NCBI RefSeq assembly: GCF_004358205.1
Contig: NZ_SMYO01000007.1
Coordinates: 264,957-328,956, forward strand
DNA length: 64,000 nucleotides
Reading direction: 5' to 3'
Source of the DNA: Bacillus salipaludis
Lineage (GTDB): Bacteria > Bacillota > Bacilli > Bacillales_B > DSM-18226
The notes below the pieces were generated by a model. That model saw only the letters and a list, made by a program, of their open reading frames with translations, ran no database searches and had not been told where the DNA came from. Numbering within the stretch: the first letter of the stretch is position 1; every line of letters starts with the position of its first letter. The translations under genes and the position numbers were made by a program. This document shows, in pieces, positions 58,793 through 64,000 of the stretch.

Positions 58793-60661
58793 ATGAAAAT
58801 TACAGAATTGCTCACAAAGAATACTATTCTTTTAAATATAGATGGCCAGGGGAAAGAAGACGCTATCGACCAGCTCGTTGATGTGCTATTTAAGGCCAAT
58901 AAAATTACGAACCGTGAAGAGTTTAAAGCAGCCATTCTAAAACGTGAAGAGCAGAGTACAACGGGTATTGGAGACGGAATTGCGATTCCTCATGCAAAAG
59001 TAAAAGCAGTAAGAGAAGCAGCCATTGTTTTTGGTAAATCCACTTCGGGTGTAGATTATCAATCATTAGATGGACAGCCAGCTCATTTGTTTTTTATGAT
59101 TGCAGCACCAGAGGGCGCTAATAATACTCACCTTGAAGCACTTGCACGTCTTTCAGGTTTATTAATGAAACAGGAAGTACGTGAAAAGTTACTTCATGCT
59201 GTTTCTGCTGATGATGTCCTTGAGGTTATTAATTTTTATGACCAGGAAGATGAAGAAGAACAAGATGTGTCAAATAAAAAGAATGCCATTGTAGCGGTTA
59301 CGGGATGCCCCACGGGGATTGCCCACACTTATATGGCAGCTGATTCTTTAAAAGCTAAGGCAGCGGAAATGGGTGTTGACATCAAGGTTGAAACCAATGG
59401 TTCCGGTGGAGCGAAGAATGTTTTAACAAAAGAGGAAATTGAGAATGCCGTAGCTGTTATTATTGCTGCTGATATCAATGTAGAAATGGAAAGATTTAAT
59501 GGTAAGCATGTGATTCAGACGGCCGTTGCCGATGGTATACGCAAGCCGCAAAATTTGATTGAGCGTGCTTTAAAGCAGGATGCACCAGTATATTCGGGGA
59601 ATGGCGGCAAAAGTGAGAATAGCGGTGCCGATTCAAGTGGTAGAAAAGGCTTCTATAAGCATTTAATGAATGGTGTTTCCAACATGCTTCCATTTGTTGT
59701 CGGGGGCGGTATTTTAATCGCTATCTGTTTTATGTTTGGCTATAACTCGTTTAAACCAGATGATCCATCCTATAATAAAATTGCCGAAGCATTGATGACC
59801 ATCGGCGGTGGAAATGCATTTGGTTTAATTGTACCTGTTTTGGCTGGTTTTATTGCACTTAGCATTGCCGATCGTCCTGGATTTGCACCTGGTATGGTTG
59901 GCGGTATGATGGCAGCATCAAGCGGCGCCGGTTTCCTTGGCGGGATGATTGCTGGTTTCCTTGCGGGTTATGTTGTGGTTCTTTTGAAAAAGGTATTTGC
60001 TGGTCTTCCACAGTCATTGGAAGGAATTAAAAGTATTCTGCTCTATCCTTTATTTGGGATAGGGATTACCGGATTTATCATGCTCTTTGCAGTCAACCAT
60101 CCGGTTACCTGGTTAAATAAAGAAATTACTCATTGGTTAACAGGTCTTGGAACAGGAAATGCTATTTTACTAGGAATTGTGTTAGGTTTGATGATGTCGT
60201 TTGATATGGGTGGCCCGATCAATAAAGCAGCCTATGTATTTGGTACCGGGTTACTAGCGAATGGTGTCTATGAGCCAATGGCAGCGATTATGGCAGCCGG
60301 AATGGTGCCACCACTTGGTATCGCGATAGCAACGACATTATTTAAGAAGAAGTTTAATAAGGAGGACCGTGATGCGGGTAAGGCTTGTTATGTAATGGGT
60401 CTATCTTTCATTACGGAAGGAGCGATTCCGTTTGCAGCAGCAGACCCGCTTCGCGTGATTCCATCTGTGATGGTTGGTTCAGCAATATCAGGTGCGATGT
60501 CTATGGCGTTTGGAATCGGTCTTCGTGCACCACATGGCGGGATCTTCGTTGTTCCATTAGTTGAAGGCGGGGCTCTTCAGTACGCATTAGCAATCTTTGT
60601 TGGTGCGGTTGTGACGGCTGTGTTACTTGGGATTCTTAAGAAGCCTGTGAAGTCTGAATAG
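58793..60661 (+). CDS. fruA: PTS fructose-specific enzyme IIABC
   Basis: 622 residues in three domains. IIA (about 1-150) has GIAIPHAKV with the phosphorylated His. IIB (about 160-255) has VTGCPTGIAHTYMAAD with the active Cys and an AKNVLTKEEI segment. IIC (about 285-615) has roughly nine helices, including the conserved GGPINKAAYVF and ITEGAIPFAA. It imports fructose with phosphorylation at C1, feeding FruK. AGGAGGAG precedes the start. A strong terminator follows. Confidence 0.96.
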   Translation: MKITELLTKNTILLNIDGQGKEDAIDQLVDVLFKANKITNREEFKAAILKREEQSTTGIGDGIAIPHAKVKAVREAAIVFGKSTSGVDYQSLDGQPAHLFFMIAAPEGANNTHLEALARLSGLLMKQEVREKLLHAVSADDVLEVINFYDQEDEEEQDVSNKKNAIVAVTGCPTGIAHTYMAADSLKAKAAEMGVDIKVETNGSGGAKNVLTKEEIENAVAVIIAADINVEMERFNGKHVIQTAVADGIRKPQNLIERALKQDAPVYSGNGGKSENSGADSSGRKGFYKHLMNGVSNMLPFVVGGGILIAICFMFGYNSFKPDDPSYNKIAEALMTIGGGNAFGLIVPVLAGFIALSIADRPGFAPGMVGGMMAASSGAGFLGGMIAGFLAGYVVVLLKKVFAGLPQSLEGIKSILLYPLFGIGITGFIMLFAVNHPVTWLNKEITHWLTGLGTGNAILLGIVLGLMMSFDMGGPINKAAYVFGTGLLANGVYEPMAAIMAAGMVPPLGIAIATTLFKKKFNKEDRDAGKACYVMGLSFITEGAIPFAAADPLRVIPSVMVGSAISGAMSMAFGIGLRAPHGGIFVVPLVEGGALQYALAIFVGAVVTAVLLGILKKPVKSE

Positions 60662-60670
60662 TGAATGTTG

Positions 60671-60700
60671 AGCCGGCAGCGGGGTGCTGCCGGTTTTTTT
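60671..60700 (+). terminator. Terminator after the fru operon
   Basis: GCCGGCAGC and GCTGCCGG arms followed by TTTTTTTG. Confidence 0.92.
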
Positions 60701-60779
60701 GCTGTTTGTTTCGTTGTTCAGTGGAATTGTGTTCATATGAGCACGGGGGCCAAAATTTTTTAGGTGACAGATGGAGAAT

Positions 60780-61430
60780 GGTCTTCATAGGAGGAATGAA
60801 GGCCAAAAGTCTGAGGGTACATGGTGGAAAAGGTCTTCATGGGAGGGATGAAGGCCAAAAGTCTGAGGGGACATGATGGAAAAGGTCTTCATAAGAAGGA
60901 TGAAGGCCAAAAGTCAAAAGGTTTTTGATGGAAAAGGTCTTCAAAGGGGGGATGAAGGCCAAAAGTCTGAGGGTACATGGTGGAAAAGGTCTTCATAAGA
61001 GGGATGAAGACCAAAAGTCTGAGAGTACATGGTGGAAAAGGTCTTCATAAGAGGGATGAAGACCAAAAGTCTGAGAGTACATGGTGGAAAAGGTCTTCAT
61101 AAGAGGGATGAAGGCCAAAAGTCAAAAGGTTCTTGATGGAAAGGGTCATCAAAGGGGGGATGAAGACCAAAAGTCTGAGAGTACATGGTGGAAAAGGTCT
61201 TCATAAGAGGGATGAAGGCCAAAAGTCAAAAGGTTCTTGAAGGAAAAGGTCATCAAAGGGGGGATGAAGGCCAAAAGTCAAAAGGTTCTTGATGGAAAAG
61301 GTCTTCAAAGGGGGATGAAGACCAAAAGTCAAAAGGTTCTTGATGGAAAAGGTCATCAAAGGGGGGATGAAGACCAAAAGTCAAAAGTTACCTTAAGGAA
61401 AAGGGTTTCATAAAGGTAGTGTAGGCCTAA
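60780..61430. repeat. Hairpin array 1: twelve 52-bp tandem units
   Basis: The right-arm core (GGCC or GACC) recurs at 60801, 60853, 60905, 60957, 61009, 61061, 61113, 61165, 61217, 61269, 61320 and 61372, a spacing of 52 with one 51. Each unit has GGTCTTCAT, a 7-base purine loop (such as AAGAGGG), ATGAAGGCC or ATGAAGACC, then CCAAAAGTC and a variable linker (CTGAGGGTACATGGTGG or AAAAGGTTCTTGATGG). A thirteenth degenerate unit ends near 61430. It fills the gap between the fru terminator and the NERD gene, with no coding frame across it. Confidence 0.93.
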
Positions 61431-61534
61431 CTTTTTTGGTAGCAGATAAAATTATCCTTCAATTGGTCAATCCCCCTAAATAACCACCACGGTAAGCACT
61501 CATAATGAGATGTCAGATGGAGTATGCAATTTTC

Positions 61535-62440
61535 TTACTCATAAACTGCCCATTGATGAACTCCAACAATTTTAAGACTTTTTCCAAGGGTCCTGCCAAT
61601 TCTCCTCTTAGAAATAGCACCTCCACACCAATCAAAGATTATATTTGAGTTGATTTTCCAATTTGGAAAAAGAAGCTTATATTCCTCTACGCTTCGCAAA
61701 ACAGCTGTTGATATCATTTCAACATACCCACACTCATTGCAAATTTGCTTTTTCCCCTGTACAGACACTGAAAATGAGTCACATCCCTTGCAATTCAATC
61801 CTTTTTTAAGTTGGTCATATTCATAAGTGGGTAATTTAATCATGGATACCTTACTTTGATGCAAGGCGACCAATTGATTCGCTAGCTTAATATGAATATT
61901 ATTTAGCCGTGATGGTTTCATATCTAATTTCTTCAAAAAACGATTTAGCTGGGATGGATATATAAACGATAAGTCATAAGGGGCATTTAATAAGGTGAAT
62001 TCGGGGTTTATAAAAATTACGTGTCCTTCAACTTGTAAATTATATCCGAGATTTTGTAGAAGCTGGCGGATTAGGGTTTTGCTTCGTTTTAGTTGATCCA
62101 GCGGATTTTGAATAGGTTTTCCTGAACCACTTTTGAAGTTTTCAGGGTCGTAAATATAATCACCTTCATAATTCTTAACCTCAAAAAAATGATAAGTATT
62201 TTGAAAAATGATAGTAGAATCAATTTGAAATTTTGTGTGGTTCACTTCAAGCACTAAATCGTTTAAAATAAATGAATCACTTTGCAGCTTTTCGGTTAAA
62301 GAATCAAACTGTACTTCACCTTCATAACCTTTTAAAAGTGCTTTATAATACTTCTTTTCATCTGCGGTAAGTAACATACGTTGATCTAAAATCTTAAATC
62401 TTTTCAAATCCTCCGATTCTACTCTTGCCTTAAAAGGCAT
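61535..62440 (-). CDS. NERD-domain protein with C-terminal zinc ribbon (second in window)
   Basis: 301 residues. The NERD core shows GYEGEVQFDSL, then FQIDSTIIFQNTYHFFEVKNYEGDY, with the Asp, Glu and Lys of a PD-(D/E)xK-like site. A zinc ribbon CKGCDSFSV...KQICNECGY lies near residues 218-240. Similarity to the 16534 NERD protein is in layout rather than close identity. GAGAGG precedes the ATG by ten bases. It is flanked by 52-bp hairpin array 1 at its 3' side; array 2 follows the next gene. Substrate unknown. Confidence 0.85.
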   Translation of the reverse strand: MPFKARVESEDLKRFKILDQRMLLTADEKKYYKALLKGYEGEVQFDSLTEKLQSDSFILNDLVLEVNHTKFQIDSTIIFQNTYHFFEVKNYEGDYIYDPENFKSGSGKPIQNPLDQLKRSKTLIRQLLQNLGYNLQVEGHVIFINPEFTLLNAPYDLSFIYPSQLNRFLKKLDMKPSRLNNIHIKLANQLVALHQSKVSMIKLPTYEYDQLKKGLNCKGCDSFSVSVQGKKQICNECGYVEMISTAVLRSVEEYKLLFPNWKINSNIIFDWCGGAISKRRIGRTLGKSLKIVGVHQWAVYE

Positions 62441-62586
62441 ATAACCACATCCTCTCTTTTAAAACCTAAGTTCATTCTATAAAAAAATTCATGATCGTAT
62501 AAAAAAATAAATGAATATTTTGTTAACATTTTTTTCTGGGAATTCGAATAAACTTTTAATTGGATTTTTAATAAGGGGGAGAAGAA

Positions 62587-63387
62587 ATGAACGATGTTTT
62601 TGAGAGAACCGCCAGATTCGAGCATCGGTTTTGGCTGCAAATATTAGGTGATCATTCCCGATTTATCCACGAAGCATTAGCTCCTGTAGAAAAAAATGAG
62701 ATTCAAATTGCATCAGAATTTATTCATTCTTTTGATAATCTTCTTGAACAAGCTAAATCCGCGGATATTAACCAATTAACTGATAAAGCAGAAACTGAAA
62801 CCCTTAGGCTGCGCGACTTTAAGCTGAATTTAATCAAAAGACATCTAACCAGTAAAATAAAGATCCATTTATCGCCATCTTTTCTAAATCACATGGTAAA
62901 TGAACTTGAAGAATATGTTCGGGTCTTAAAACATTTAAAGTCCCAAGAAATCCCCCCTATCTTCCACGAACTGCACCATCATCTCGTATGGATATTGGAT
63001 GCTGCAGGGCATGCGAGCGCGATTTCCTCCAACCTGGATAGTGTGGAAAAAACGTTAAAAGAAAAAAGTGATTCTTATACAAAGCATTTTGAAGATTTTT
63101 ACCTAAAGGCAGTTGAAATGACGGGCTTTCTAAGAACACAACTCACCAATTTTCCGGCCTTAGAAAAATTAAATTCAGATGTAACATTAGAAATTAAGTT
63201 ATTTCAAAACTTCCTTCAAGAAATTGAAGAACTCGAATTAAGCGCCCAGGCTTTAGGTACATTCTCTCCGTTAATGGCTGACCATATGTTTAGGGAAGAA
63301 TGTTACTACCTTATGAAATTGGCGGAATCAACAAATGTGGATAAACCAAACTGTGACCCGACCAAGCCTCGATTAAATGATAAATAA
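62587..63387 (+). CDS. DUF2935 protein
   Basis: 266 residues, almost all helical, forming two similar four-helix halves. FEHRFWLQILGDHSRFIHEALAPVEKNEIQIA and its second-half counterpart SPLMADHMFREECYYLMKLAE carry paired Glu/His residues (EHRFW, DHSRF, DHMFREE) that suggest a metal site like that of hemerythrin/ferritin-type bundles. GGGGGAGAAG precedes the ATG. The family is widespread in spore formers, with unknown function. It is divergent from the NERD gene. Confidence 0.85.
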   Translation: MNDVFERTARFEHRFWLQILGDHSRFIHEALAPVEKNEIQIASEFIHSFDNLLEQAKSADINQLTDKAETETLRLRDFKLNLIKRHLTSKIKIHLSPSFLNHMVNELEEYVRVLKHLKSQEIPPIFHELHHHLVWILDAAGHASAISSNLDSVEKTLKEKSDSYTKHFEDFYLKAVEMTGFLRTQLTNFPALEKLNSDVTLEIKLFQNFLQEIEELELSAQALGTFSPLMADHMFREECYYLMKLAESTNVDKPNCDPTKPRLNDK

Positions 63388-63433
63388 TGGGAATATCTTC
63401 AAAAAATCAAAGATATAATTTCGAATATACTGA

Positions 63434-64000
63434 CATGAACACCAAAACTAGACAGGAAACCATAAGATGCGGCTTTCAACCTGTCAGTGAAGGCTAAAAC
63501 TACAGAGGAAGCCAAAAGATATAGCCTTCATGGTGTCCATGAGGGCTAAAACTACAGAGGAAGCCAAAAGATATAGCCTTCATGGTGTCCATGAGGGCTA
63601 AAACTACAGAGGAAGCCAAAAGATATAGCCTTCATCAAGTCCATGAAGGGCAAAACTATACATGAAATTAAAGGATTAGGCTTTCATCCTATCCATGAAG
63701 GCCAAAACTATACATGAAATTAAAAGATTAGGCTTTCATCCTATCCATGAAGGCCAAAACTATACATGAAATTAAAAGATTAGGCTTTCCTCTTATCCAT
63801 GAAGACCAAAACTATACATGAAATCAAAAGATTAGGCTTTCATCCTATCTTTGAAGGCCAAAACTATACTTGAAATTAAAAGATTAGGCTTTCATCCTAT
63901 CCATGAAGGCCAAAACTATACATGAACAAAAAGATATGGCCTTCATCAAGTCCATGAAGGCCAAAACTATACATGAACAAAAAGATATGGCCTTCATCAA
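63434..64000. repeat. Hairpin array 2: 52-bp tandem units running off the window
   Basis: The same architecture as array 1: stem 9, loop 7, then an AAAAC-rich linker, period 52 (with single-base slips). Arms change from AGCCTTCAT/ATGAGGGCT to GGCTTTCAT/ATGAAGGCC and GGCCTTCAT/ATGAAGGCC. Loops are GGTGTCC, CCTATCC or CAAGTCC. About ten complete hairpins are present and the array continues past base 64000. Linkers (TATACATGAAATTAAAAGAT) differ from array 1. No reading frame or cas gene accompanies it. Confidence 0.92.

Noticed and set aside
60661..60876. Plus-strand frame of about 71 codons running from the end of fruA into array 1
   Set aside because: It begins at the fruA stop, crosses the fru terminator and enters non-triplet repeats; no ribosome-binding site.
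60780..61430. CRISPR array
   Set aside because: Repeats and spacers are of similar conservation, the spacers recur, the unit is 52 bp with no 23-47 bp direct repeat plus unique spacers, and no cas gene is present.

Overview
This window comes from a low-GC, endospore-forming Bacillaceae chromosome, of the Bacillus/Neobacillus type. That is inferred from the spore genes (a gerA-type tricistron, spo0M, a YjcZ-family peptide), the AGGAGG-type ribosome-binding sites with many TTG/GTG starts, and blocks whose gene order I recall from B. subtilis (thyA-dfrA, ypmP/Q/R/S-msr, yodT-S-R-Q-P-kamA-yokU-yozE-yodN-yozD-yodL-deoD-ctpA). No complete mobile element, CRISPR-cas locus or rRNA is visible.

Layout. 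1-17 kb: end of thyA, dfrA, tatA/tatC, a PAS histidine kinase, ypmP, a DegV protein, a DUF418 membrane protein, a spore-germination receptor operon, ypmQ/R/S, an rRNA methyltransferase, a DUF4397 protein, msrA/msrB, a YjcZ-like peptide and a NERD-domain protein next to a 21-bp periodic repeat. 18-26 kb: a lysine/beta-lysine catabolic cluster with its own sigma-54-type activator. The enzymes fit the chain lysine, beta-lysine, N6-acetyl-beta-lysine, 3-oxo-6-acetamidohexanoate, 4-acetamidobutyrate, GABA. kamA has a textbook -24/-12 promoter and a palindromic candidate activator site. 26-37 kb: yokU, yozE, yodN, yozD, a kinase-spo0M operon, yodL, deoD, copA, ctpA and several short genes. 37-50 kb: a COG0523 GTPase, small heat-shock proteins, an unusual SDR protein, a MATE pump, a GNAT gene with a structured tRNA-like leader, an amidohydrolase, a yxlEFG-like ABC module and a patatin-like protein. 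50-57 kb: dapF, the NHEJ pair ligD/ku, a nucleoside hydrolase, csp and ydjO, and two tRNAs. 57-61 kb: the fruRKA fructose operon with a good cre site.

The most unusual part is the right end. Two arrays of 52-bp tandem units (about 60.78-61.43 kb and 63.43 kb to the window edge) flank a second NERD-domain gene and a DUF2935 gene. Each unit can form a 9-bp stem with a 7-nt loop. The linkers differ between the arrays, but the period, the loop length and the pairing are kept, with compensatory and wobble changes in the stem. A separate GC-rich interspersed repeat family has five copies in intergenic DNA (4.6, 28.2, 28.8, 39.3 and 41.35 kb), one with an insertion and one with an internal deletion.

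All functions are assigned by reading motifs and recalled family knowledge; no database search was possible. Start codons were chosen by ribosome-binding-site spacing where several were available.
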